Shown: positions 45,816-53,954 of the stretch, in pieces | Layout: each line of letters begins with the position of its first letter | How positions within the stretch are numbered: position 1 is the stretch's first letter | Source of the DNA: an uncultured Paraglaciecola sp. | Lineage (GTDB): Bacteria; Pseudomonadota; Gammaproteobacteria; Enterobacterales; Alteromonadaceae | Assembly (NCBI GenBank): GCA_947498355.1 | Contig: CANMKA010000011.1 | Span: 37,786 to 101,785 of the forward strand | Reading direction: 5' to 3' | Length of the DNA: 64,000 nt | The notes under the pieces: model-generated | The model's database searches: none | What the model was told of the DNA's origin: nothing | What the model saw: only the letters and a program-made list of their open reading frames with translations | Program-made: the position numbers and the translations under genes

Positions 45816-46670
45816 ATGAAAACTCCCAAACGAATACAGCCTTTGATTGATGATGGTTTAGTTGATGAAGTTTTGTATCAGCTAATGAGTGGCAAAGAGG
45901 CTACCGTCTATGCTGTGCGGTGCGGCCAAGACGTGCGCTGCGCTAAAGTATATAAAGAAGCGATGAAACGCAGTTTCAAAAAAGCCGCAGAATATCAAGA
46001 AGGTCGAAAAGTACGTAACTCAAGGCGTGCCCGAGCGATGGAAAAAGGCTCTAAATTTGGGCGTAAGCAGCAAGAAGAAGCATGGCAAAATACTGAGGTA
46101 GACGCATTGTTTACCTTGGCAAAAGCTGGGGTAAGAGTGCCCGAACCTTACGGTTGCTACGACGGCGTACTGTTAATGGAGTTGATAACGGATGACGAAG
46201 GAGACGTTGCGCCTAGGCTAAACGACGTGTCTATGTCAGCTGAGCAAGCCATAGAAGATCATCAGTTGGTTATCACCTATGTGATGCGTATGCTTTGCGT
46301 AGGCTTAGTGCACGGTGACTTGTCTGAGTTCAATGTGCTGGTAGACGATTATGGCCCAGTGATTATCGATTTGCCCCAAGTGGTTGATGCCGCAGCGAAT
46401 AATAACGCCTTTAGTATGTTGCAACGAGATGTACGCAACATGAATGAATATTACGGCCAATATGCGCCGCAACTTACCCATACCCAATACGCTGAAGAAA
46501 TGTGGGCGTTATTTGAAGCGGGCGAATTGACGCCAGACACCCAGTTGACGGGTCAAGTTGAAGTACTAGATGGCGAGGCGGATGTCGATTCTGTTCTTGA
46601 AGAAATCAAAGCTGCCTTTGCCGAGGAGCAAGCCCGTCAAGAAAGGATTAAAGACGCAAACGAACTTTAA
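45816..46670 (+). CDS. RIO-family serine protein kinase
   Basis: A RIO1-like kinase core: GKEATVYAVRCG (a flexible-loop-deficient ATP site), catalytic HGDLSEFNVLV, and the DFG-equivalent IIDLPQVVD, with AAA-like helices following. RIO kinases are common in archaea/eukaryotes and also occur in gammaproteobacteria. The start is ATG 45816 (MKTPKRIQPL), 6 nt after AAGG; a TTG at 45801 is open upstream. The substrate is unknown. Confidence 0.92.
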   Translation: MKTPKRIQPLIDDGLVDEVLYQLMSGKEATVYAVRCGQDVRCAKVYKEAMKRSFKKAAEYQEGRKVRNSRRARAMEKGSKFGRKQQEEAWQNTEVDALFTLAKAGVRVPEPYGCYDGVLLMELITDDEGDVAPRLNDVSMSAEQAIEDHQLVITYVMRMLCVGLVHGDLSEFNVLVDDYGPVIIDLPQVVDAAANNNAFSMLQRDVRNMNEYYGQYAPQLTHTQYAEEMWALFEAGELTPDTQLTGQVEVLDGEADVDSVLEEIKAAFAEEQARQERIKDANEL

Positions 46671-46703
46671 GGCTCTAATACGGGATAGGATGTAATGTGA
46701 TAC

Positions 46704-48071
46704 CTAAAGTAAAGTGAAAAGTTCTGCTAGGTATGCATCGAACTCAGTTTGAAGTTGCTCCTCATCCCCTAGATAACGGTAAAACTGAGCCCGCCTTTTT
46801 GCACTTTCCACTGTTCTACCCTTAGAGAATGAAACGATATATTCTAAGAATTTATCTGGATGGTGTTGGTACAAAAATCTAGCGACAACGCTGCCCATGT
46901 CATAAACGTCTCTGGTGTTTTCCCTGTCATATTCGGTTTTTGCACTCATTGAAACGATGCGCCTCAATGGAGATAAACCGATACTGCTATGCTTTTTTTG
47001 AAGTCTGGTTAGTACTGTTAAATTGATATTGGTCGTTTGAGGGCCTGAAATAACAGATTGATCTTCAAACTCCATGGTCTCGGCCAAGCCTTCTGTGAGC
47101 CACCTTGGATATCTTACGCCTTTAGCATGCAGCCCAAAATTGAAGAATAATTGATGCGCTATTTCGTGTCGCAATGTTTGCAGAGTACGCTTTTCTTTTG
47201 CTAATTTTGCGTTTTGGGACTCACTGCCGTTCAAGCGGTTGAATAGAATTAGGCTATTGATGGGTGGGCGTAGGTACATACCTGCCGATCTTTCAGCGGA
47301 CTCTGAACGCTCGACTGATTTAAAGCTGTTCAAGTAGGCTTTGTAATCATCTCGATCATTGAAATAAACGGCTTTAAATTTTTCTTTGGCGGGCTTCGAT
47401 GCAACGCCAAATGCTAATAAAAAACCCAAAGATGAGCGGTGGCTCAATTGCATTTGTTCAATAATGGGGGCAAAGTCTTTATCGCTGTTGTGGTTGTAAA
47501 TGAGATCCCATTTACCTGCGTCTGTAACTTGGTAGTTTTTCCCAGTAATTTTCCTTAGTTTCTTGGCTAGGTTTTTGGCCTGCTGAGTCGATTTAAGAGG
47601 CTGCTTTTCAAATCCTTTTACGTATTCATCGCTATAGTGTCGCAACGCCAATTTTTGGTAACGCGTAGAGTAAGTTTTGTATAGTTTGCTTTTGATACTT
47701 CGGCTAGCCTCGGTCAACGTTTTTAAGGTAGGAATCAGATTTTTATCAAACTTTCCAAACTGCTGCTCTTGTTGTTCTAGTAATGGTGTTAGTAGGCTGA
47801 TGGCTTGCTGGTTCTTGTTGGCTTTTAGTAAAAGCCTGCCAAGATCATGGGTAATGATCTGATAGCTAGTGTCTGTTGGCGACAAGTCTTTTTCGGCCAT
47901 TGCGTAGGCTTTTCGAGCTAAGGATAAGGCGGCCTTGGTTTTACCTTGTTGAATGAAGGCTTTGTATGCATTTACCATGGAAACAAGATCTGTCGGGGCG
48001 TTGGCGTAGGTAGCAGACGCCCAGCTTAAACAGAAAGTCAGTAAGATTGTAAATAAAGGTTTAGAAGTCAT
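46704..48071 (-). CDS. TPR protein with DUF1570-like gluzincin peptidase domain
   Basis: A signal peptide (FTILLTFCLSWASATYANA) precedes TPR-like helices (ALSLARKAYAMAEKDL, QAISLLTPLLEQQEQ). The C-terminal half has HEIAHQLFFN and WLTEGLAETMEF, a zinc site of the gluzincin type seen in DUF1570 proteins. The protein is periplasmic. Its substrate is unknown; the two conserved motifs suggest it is active. Confidence 0.8.
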   Translation of the reverse strand: MTSKPLFTILLTFCLSWASATYANAPTDLVSMVNAYKAFIQQGKTKAALSLARKAYAMAEKDLSPTDTSYQIITHDLGRLLLKANKNQQAISLLTPLLEQQEQQFGKFDKNLIPTLKTLTEASRSIKSKLYKTYSTRYQKLALRHYSDEYVKGFEKQPLKSTQQAKNLAKKLRKITGKNYQVTDAGKWDLIYNHNSDKDFAPIIEQMQLSHRSSLGFLLAFGVASKPAKEKFKAVYFNDRDDYKAYLNSFKSVERSESAERSAGMYLRPPINSLILFNRLNGSESQNAKLAKEKRTLQTLRHEIAHQLFFNFGLHAKGVRYPRWLTEGLAETMEFEDQSVISGPQTTNINLTVLTRLQKKHSSIGLSPLRRIVSMSAKTEYDRENTRDVYDMGSVVARFLYQHHPDKFLEYIVSFSKGRTVESAKRRAQFYRYLGDEEQLQTEFDAYLAELFTLL

Positions 48072-48260
48072 TCGTTTTCCTTACGAATTAATTTTGTATC
48101 CACTTTCGAAAAAAGCGCTTTGAGAACAATAGGATGCTTACGGGTGGCAGATGTTACCAGCTCTTAAATCCGGGGTGAAATTTTTTAGTTAATCTGAGTT
48201 TTGAATAATTAATTAAACTCAGAGATTGTGCTACAGCTAGTTTTATACCTATGGGACAAC

Positions 48261-49388
48261 TTACTCAATCAATAGCTGCGCATTTTTTTGATCGATCTTA
48301 AACTCAAACTCTCGCAAAAAATTCATCCCTAATAAGCCTTGCGCATTTGGCAGATTGTCAAATGGGAGCACGACCACTGCGATATTTTCAACCTGCAAAT
48401 GGCCAATAGACAAGACGTTAAATCGATAAACAGAGGCCATAACTGTGCCGCCAGCTGTGTTGATATTGAATTGCCCTTGAAACCTCGGGCGGTAACTTTT
48501 ACTCAGTCTCTCGTAAAACGCCTCAGATACAGCCGTGATTGAGGCTCCTGTATCAATAAGTAAGTCTATGGGACGGTTCGCCAAATTTGCCTGTACCACA
48601 TACTGGTCACCGTATTGTTTAAGCTGAATTTTAGAGAATTGTCGCTCTCTGGCAAAAGGATCGTCTTGTGGTGATAAAAAAGGATCCGTTGACTGAGAGG
48701 GAGGCGGTGAGGATAGAGTTTGTTGTCTCAAGGCCTGGGCAGATGGGTCGTCTGGAGGTAAAGAGGCCAGTACGTTTTCCATAAGTTGAAAGTGGTCTTG
48801 TTCTGCATAGGCCTGTGCGAGGGCTAAAATATATTGACGGTTGTTGGGGGCGACTTGTATCAGGGGTTCGATGAATTGTGCTAACAAGTCCCAAGAATGG
48901 CTATTGCTAAGCTGCTCAATGGCGTTGCTCGATAACCCCGCAATTTGAGACAACACATGGTCTTGTTGTTTGTCGTTTAGGGGGCGGCGTAGTAGGTCGT
49001 AGTAATTAATAATGGCATCACTGAGTAAGCCAGTCGCTACTTTAAATTTGGCTTCAATTAATAAAAAGTCGATATCTAAGGGGTGATCTTTTAAGTAACT
49101 TTGTAGCAGCGCGCCTAGTTCTATGAACGCCTTATCTGCGAGAAGTTGCTGGGCTAAATCTAATTGATTATTGCGAGTTTCACGCGTTTGGTCTGAAGTA
49201 AAAGCAGAGTCTGCTTTTGTTGGAGGCTGATTAGGCGCTTTGATTTGCTCTGATTGAGTATCCAATATTTGGCCAATTGGGCTCGATGCAACAGATGAAG
49301 TGGGGCTCAGGTAGCCTTGCCATTGAGCAAGGTTGATAGCAACCGAAATGGCGAGTAAGCCTAACAATAACCAAGACAAGCGCGCCAT
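48261..49388 (-). CDS. Membrane-anchored retropepsin-like aspartic protease
   Basis: An N-terminal hydrophobic anchor (WLLLGLLAISVAINLAQW) is followed by an Ala/Gln-rich, helical TPR-like region, and then the retropepsin core LIDTGASITAVSEAFYERL with partner GLLGMNFLREFEFKID. This is the clan AA/TIGR02281-type protease of the periplasmic face. The start is 3 bp after the thioesterase stop, so the three minus-strand genes 50539-48261 form an operon. Target unknown. Confidence 0.85.
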   Translation of the reverse strand: MARLSWLLLGLLAISVAINLAQWQGYLSPTSSVASSPIGQILDTQSEQIKAPNQPPTKADSAFTSDQTRETRNNQLDLAQQLLADKAFIELGALLQSYLKDHPLDIDFLLIEAKFKVATGLLSDAIINYYDLLRRPLNDKQQDHVLSQIAGLSSNAIEQLSNSHSWDLLAQFIEPLIQVAPNNRQYILALAQAYAEQDHFQLMENVLASLPPDDPSAQALRQQTLSSPPPSQSTDPFLSPQDDPFARERQFSKIQLKQYGDQYVVQANLANRPIDLLIDTGASITAVSEAFYERLSKSYRPRFQGQFNINTAGGTVMASVYRFNVLSIGHLQVENIAVVVLPFDNLPNAQGLLGMNFLREFEFKIDQKNAQLLIE

Positions 49389-49391
49389 GTT

Positions 49392-49826
49392 TTACAGGCC
49401 TAACTGCACTGTGGCGTAAGCGTCGATAAACGTTTGGGGTAACCGTTGGGGTTTGCCAGAGGAAAGGGCGATACACACAAAATCGGTTTTAGCTTTGAGT
49501 AAGGTTTGTTGATCGGATTGGCGAATAAATTGAAATTGACGAGAAACTTTTAACCGCTTGTCGCAACGTAACACCCAAGTTCCGCAGAGTATTTTGTCGT
49601 TTAAGTAGGCCGAGCCTAAGTAATCAATCTCATGTCGACTAATCGCCATTCCCCGATCTAATGACTGATACTCCTGTATGGTTAAGCCTAGTTTATTGGT
49701 GTGAGCCCAAGACGTTGCCTCAAGCTGTTTGACATAAGCCACATTATTCACATGGGCGTAGTGGTCAATGTGTTGTTGTTCAATCTGCCATTCTACAATA
49801 AAAGGGGCAGGGTACATCCAATTCAC
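49392..49826 (-). CDS. Acyl-CoA thioesterase of the YbgC/FadM hot-dog family
   Basis: 144-residue hot-dog-fold protein with the YbgC-type opening VEWQIEQQHIDHYAHVNNVAYVK, where the conserved Asp and HVNN are the catalytic region. It hydrolyses acyl-CoA or acyl-ACP thioesters; the substrate is unknown. Its ATG overlaps the stop of the upstream hypothetical gene by 4 bp (ATGA), and the protease gene starts 3 bp after its stop. Confidence 0.88.
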   Translation of the reverse strand: MNWMYPAPFIVEWQIEQQHIDHYAHVNNVAYVKQLEATSWAHTNKLGLTIQEYQSLDRGMAISRHEIDYLGSAYLNDKILCGTWVLRCDKRLKVSRQFQFIRQSDQQTLLKAKTDFVCIALSSGKPQRLPQTFIDAYATVQLGL

Positions 49827-50539
49827 TCATAACTCCTGTTTAGTTGAGGGGTTAAGGGATTAGCCAACATTTTGTGCACAAAGTCGTGTTCGTTTTTAAT
49901 TAAGGTCTTAATGAAAAAGTCTGATTTAGGCAAATCGCTAAATACTTTAAGGCCAGCATCTACAAAGCTATGTAACTGACCCAGGCCAATATTTTCCGCG
50001 GGCTTACGGTACATAGACAATAACCACTTTGTCCCACGGGCATGGCTTATAGCGTGCAAATGCACACACAATTCGTGTAACGCTTCGGCTTGTTTTTGGC
50101 GCATGACTAGGGCTTGAGATTGGATATAAGCGTTGGTGCAATTAATAGGATCTAGGGGCTGGCTATGTAACTGTTTGGCTAATTCAAAATCAAGTTCTAC
50201 CGACAGGCACTTAAGCTCTAAGGTTAATAATATTGCCTTTTTGATTTCACGAGAGATAAATTTACTCGCTTTACTGTAGGACTCGATAATCTTTGGATCG
50301 CTGCAGTCAAATGGATCAAATTGAAATACATGAGAAGCGATAAATACCGTAGCAGAGTTGCAAGCTCTGTCTTGAAACAAGACTTGTTGGGTATCTAAAA
50401 ATCGGAGTTTTTGCCAATTTTGTATGCCCTTTATAGTCTCAGACAATCGTGCTTTTTCTGCAATTTGTTGCATGGTTTGAATGCCATGAATGTGTCTAAC
50501 AACTTGTTTTGTATAACTTTGCAACTGGAACATGCTCAA
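49823..50539 (-). CDS. Hypothetical protein, perhaps FFLEELY-motif-like
   Basis: 238 residues, no signal peptide. I did not firmly recognise it. The pattern WQKLRFLDTQQVLFQD...NSATVFIASHVF..DPFD, followed by a LELKCLSVELDFELAKQL segment, resembles the layout of FFLEELY-motif proteins that often neighbour thioesterase-like genes, but the motif itself is changed. It is the first gene of an operon with the thioesterase and retropepsin-like protease. Confidence 0.6.
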   Translation of the reverse strand: MSMFQLQSYTKQVVRHIHGIQTMQQIAEKARLSETIKGIQNWQKLRFLDTQQVLFQDRACNSATVFIASHVFQFDPFDCSDPKIIESYSKASKFISREIKKAILLTLELKCLSVELDFELAKQLHSQPLDPINCTNAYIQSQALVMRQKQAEALHELCVHLHAISHARGTKWLLSMYRKPAENIGLGQLHSFVDAGLKVFSDLPKSDFFIKTLIKNEHDFVHKMLANPLTPQLNRSYE

Positions 50540-50751
50540 TATTGCGTATTGATTACTCTTAGCTTCTCTTAACTTGAGTCATAACACAACTGATATCTAA
50601 CAAGATACACAAATAATTCCTTACTTTATTTAAGGTTTAAAAATGGCGCTAAATCTCCAGCAATTAAGCAAGTCGCTTTCAAGGGCGCATTTACTTTGTC
50701 CCCTATGGTATTATTAGGATTAGAATCATATTTGGATACGAGATAAGCGAG

Positions 50752-51306
50752 ATGTCGGCTGGGCATAACTACCAAGACATAATTACCCTGTTTAACCAAA
50801 CATTTTTGCCGTCCGAAAACACACTGCTTGTGAAAGGCAATGACGAACCTATTTATTTGCCTGCAAATGTTGCCAGACCCCATCACCAAGTAGTGTTTGC
50901 CCATGGCTATTACGCTAGTGCCCTGCACGAAATTGCCCATTGGTGTATTGCTGGTAAAGCACGGCGTTTACTCGAAGACTACGGGTATTGGTATTGTCCT
51001 GACGGGAGAAATGCCGAGCAACAAACAGAGTTTGAACAAGTAGAAGTTAAGCCTCAGGCGTTAGAATGGGCATTTTCTGTGGCGGCAAACAAGGCCTTTC
51101 GTGTTAGTACCGACAATTTGAATGGTGCTCCCGTCGATACCCTAGGTTTTACTCGTAAGGTACACCAACAGGTGCTTGAATATTTAGACGCGGGTTTTCC
51201 ACCTCGCGCCCAAACCATGATCCAGGTTTTACGCGCGTTTTACCGCCAACCAGAATTACAGGCATCACAGTTTAATTATGAGGACGACACCTTTTATGCA
51301 GTCTGA
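50752..51306 (+). CDS. epmC: Elongation factor P hydroxylase
   Basis: EpmC (YfcM) hydroxylates the modified lysine of EF-P. The family metal site HEIAHWCIAGKARRL is clear, with downstream DYGYWYCPDGRN and QVEVKPQALEW, all diagnostic. Length 184 matches. It lies just upstream of the ATP-NAD-kinase-like gene and yfcL. This is a conserved neighbourhood with mnmC and fabB; in E. coli yfcL and epmC are adjacent. Confidence 0.95.
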   Translation: MSAGHNYQDIITLFNQTFLPSENTLLVKGNDEPIYLPANVARPHHQVVFAHGYYASALHEIAHWCIAGKARRLLEDYGYWYCPDGRNAEQQTEFEQVEVKPQALEWAFSVAANKAFRVSTDNLNGAPVDTLGFTRKVHQQVLEYLDAGFPPRAQTMIQVLRAFYRQPELQASQFNYEDDTFYAV

Positions 51307-52432
51307 ACGACCTTTTAAATTAGGCGTTTTGGTTAATCCGTATGCGGGTATTGGCGGTGCGCTGGCCCTCAAAGGCAGTGATGGTCCGGCTATCCGCCAG
51401 CAAGCCTTGTCTATGGGTGCAAAACAACAAGCGCAGGGTAAATCTCGCTTGGCACTACTAGAGTTACATGAGCTTAAAGAGCAGATACACATCTATACCG
51501 CAAGTGGAGATATGGGAGAAAGCTTAGCTGTAGATATGGGCTTTGCTCATTCTGTTATGTATGTGCCAGAACATGCCCAAACAGAAGGACTTGATAGTGA
51601 ACTTGCAGCACAAGCTTTGGTAGATAGTGATGTGGACCTTATTTTGTTTGCTGGAGGGGATGGTACCGCGCGCAATATTTGCCAAGTGGTGGGTATGAGC
51701 ATCCCTGTCCTCGGTGTGCCTGCGGGTTGTAAAATTCATTCTGGTGTATACGCTATTACCCCACAAGCCGCGGGGCGAGTCGTGAAGCAAGTTATCCAAG
51801 GGCAATTGGTTAATGTTCACGAAGCGCAGGTGATGGATATTGACGAGCAGCTATTTCGTCAAGGTAAAGTTAAAGCCAAACCTTATGGTGATATGCTTGT
51901 GCCTAGCGAGTTACAATATGTACAGGCCGTTAAGATGGGCGGCAAAGAGTCTGATGAACTGGTACTAGACGATATTGCCGCTTATATCATTGAGACTATG
52001 CAAGAGTACCCAGAGCATATATTTGTCATGGGTTCGGGTTCGACTGTTGCGCACATTATGCAAAGCTTGGGGCTAGAGAATACACTGCTTGGCGTAGATT
52101 TAGTGCAAAACGAGGATTTGCTCGCTAGCGATGTAACCAGTGAACAGTTATTAGCATATACACTTGAACAACCGACAAAACTTATAATTACTTTGATCGG
52201 TGGGCAGGGGCATATTTTAGGGCGAGGTAATCAGCAACTTAGTCCTGAATTTATTCGCCGGGTGGGGAAGCAAAATATCTTGCTAGTCGCAACCAAAGCT
52301 AAATTATCTAGCTTAGCTAGCCGGCCATTAATCGTAGACTCTGGCGACCTAGCTTTAAACCAAGAATTATCAGGTTTAATCACAGTACATACAGGTTATC
52401 GAGATCAAGTCTTGTATCAAGTGACGGGTTAA
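51296..52432 (+). CDS. ATP-NAD kinase-like (AcoX-type) protein
   Basis: 378 residues with the NAD-kinase fold: GVLVNPYAGIGGALALKG at the N-terminus, the diacylglycerol/NAD-kinase GGDGTARN motif, then IPVLGVPAGCKIHSGVYA. It resembles COG3199 proteins. The start ATG 51296 overlaps the 3' end of epmC by 11 bp; an upstream 51278 start is also open. The exact substrate (NAD or other) is unknown. Confidence 0.85.
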   Translation: MQSERPFKLGVLVNPYAGIGGALALKGSDGPAIRQQALSMGAKQQAQGKSRLALLELHELKEQIHIYTASGDMGESLAVDMGFAHSVMYVPEHAQTEGLDSELAAQALVDSDVDLILFAGGDGTARNICQVVGMSIPVLGVPAGCKIHSGVYAITPQAAGRVVKQVIQGQLVNVHEAQVMDIDEQLFRQGKVKAKPYGDMLVPSELQYVQAVKMGGKESDELVLDDIAAYIIETMQEYPEHIFVMGSGSTVAHIMQSLGLENTLLGVDLVQNEDLLASDVTSEQLLAYTLEQPTKLIITLIGGQGHILGRGNQQLSPEFIRRVGKQNILLVATKAKLSSLASRPLIVDSGDLALNQELSGLITVHTGYRDQVLYQVTG

Positions 52433-52458
52433 AAGCAAAATTAAAAATAGGAAGTATT

Positions 52459-52743
52459 GTGTTATATCAAGAAAATCAGTCGGATTTAATGAGTTTTATC
52501 GCTCGAGTAGAGCAGTTTTTAGATCAAGTGGTGAATACCGGCAGTGATCAAGAACTTTTTATTGCCAGCTATCTGCAAGGACACTTCGCGGTTATGGCAG
52601 GGCAGTCTCAAGTCCAAAATATGCAAAGCGTTGCTCAGTTAGATGGCCTAATGCAACAGAGTTTAACTCGCGCATTTGACAGCCAAGAGTTAGATCCTGA
52701 AGACCAAAAACAAGTGAAAGCTCTGTGGCAATCCTTTCTCTAA
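52459..52743 (+). CDS. yfcL: YfcL family protein
   Basis: 94 residues starting with GTG at 52459, with AGGAAG 5 nt upstream. The segments SFIARVEQFLDQVV, ELFIASYLQGHFAV and LTRAFDSQELDPEDQKQV are those of the YfcL family, a small cytosolic protein of unknown function next to epmC in E. coli. Context agrees. Confidence 0.85.
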   Translation: MLYQENQSDLMSFIARVEQFLDQVVNTGSDQELFIASYLQGHFAVMAGQSQVQNMQSVAQLDGLMQQSLTRAFDSQELDPEDQKQVKALWQSFL

Positions 52744-52846
52744 AGTTTAACTAACGTTTAGTTTGAACCATTGCGGGTTTAAGTGTGGCTGCCACGCTTA
52801 TTTGCTGGCATAGTGTTAATACAATATCTTGAACAAGGAAGTACCT

Positions 52847-53197
52847 ATGAAGATCTTAAGTAAATATCTGGTTACCACCTCTGTATTGTTTCATCTTATT
52901 TTGCTTGTCGCTGCTGTCGGTTTTAGTTCATATGTGAATGACGTCAAAAATAATTTCGGTGATGCGCTAAACTCCTCTAAGTTTGAGGCTGAAGCTTTAG
53001 TAACCGACATTACCGAGTTAAGCAGAGATGGTCTTGTTTATACCGGCTATCTGATCAATTTAAATGGCAAAGACTTATATGTTACAGGTCCTGCTCATCA
53101 AAATATTGCTATCGGAGATAAGGTTAAGGTTATGACTATGATCAACTCGTTTCAAGATGAAGAAAAGTTAAGCGTGTATGTTAGAAAAGCCGGTTAA
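52847..53197 (+). CDS. Small membrane-anchored protein, unknown
   Basis: 116 residues with an N-terminal transmembrane helix (VLFHLILLVAAVGFSSYV) and a beta-rich C-terminal domain (LVYTGYLINLNGKDLYVTGP, IAIGDKVKVMTMINSF). I did not recognise it. ATG 52847 follows AAGGAAG. An upstream in-frame ATG at 52829 is less likely. It faces the convergent response regulator gene, with the two separated by 64 bp. Confidence 0.65.
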   Translation: MKILSKYLVTTSVLFHLILLVAAVGFSSYVNDVKNNFGDALNSSKFEAEALVTDITELSRDGLVYTGYLINLNGKDLYVTGPAHQNIAIGDKVKVMTMINSFQDEEKLSVYVRKAG

Positions 53198-53261
53198 CAC
53201 TTAGGTAGAGCATTCACCGCTTTTTACAAGTCAGCATATTATTTTTATGCGTGGAGGCTGG

Positions 53262-53954
53262 TTATCCACTTATAAACTTATAACCAACTCCCTGAATTGA
53301 ATGAATGTATTTAGGCTTACTCGGCTCTTTTTCAATTTTTTTGCGTAAGGTCGTAATGCAACGATCAACACTACGAGAAGTCGTCAGTATTGTACTATTC
53401 CAGACAGCATTCAAAATGTTATCTCTGGTTAGCGCGCGACCTTCCTTTTTTATAAAGTAACACAATAAACCATATTCTTTTGGAGTGAGTTTTACCGGTT
53501 GTTTTGCTCTGGTGACGGTATTGCTCGTAAAGTTAACTTCGATATCGTCAAACTGAAAGTGACTCTGTGTTTGTTTACGCCTTAAGAATGCGTTTGCTCT
53601 GGCCAGCAATTCAACTATGCTAAACGGCTTGGTGACGTAATCGTCGGCACCAAGGTTAAGCCCTCTTACTATATCTTGTTCTTGATTCTTCGCTGTTAGC
53701 ATTATTATTGGAAATTCACGTTCTGCTTCACGAATTTCGTAGCATACTTCAAAGCCATTTTTTTTCGGTAACATGATATCGAGTAACACTAAATCGGGTT
53801 GCTCTGTAAGAGCTAGTTGTACCCCTGTTTCGCCATCTAAGGCGACTATAACTTTATAACCTTTAGCGACGAAGGCATCTTTTAAACCACGAATAAGGCT
53901 ACTGTTGTCTTCAATGATTAAAATTGTGGTTTGCTTGTTGTTAGTAATGTTCAT
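53262..53954 (-). CDS. OmpR/PhoB-family response regulator
   Basis: A REC domain with acidic E15/D16, phospho-acceptor D59 in VLLDIMLP and K in DDYVTKPFS, then a C-terminal winged helix (KLTPKEYGLLCYFIKKEGRALTRDNIL, RSVDRCITTLRKKIE). Cognate to the overlapping kinase gene (ATGA overlap of 4 bp). The DNA target is unknown; the periplasmic TPR protein upstream in the operon may be regulated. Confidence 0.95.
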   Translation of the reverse strand: MNITNNKQTTILIIEDNSSLIRGLKDAFVAKGYKVIVALDGETGVQLALTEQPDLVLLDIMLPKKNGFEVCYEIREAEREFPIIMLTAKNQEQDIVRGLNLGADDYVTKPFSIVELLARANAFLRRKQTQSHFQFDDIEVNFTSNTVTRAKQPVKLTPKEYGLLCYFIKKEGRALTRDNILNAVWNSTILTTSRSVDRCITTLRKKIEKEPSKPKYIHSIQGVGYKFISG

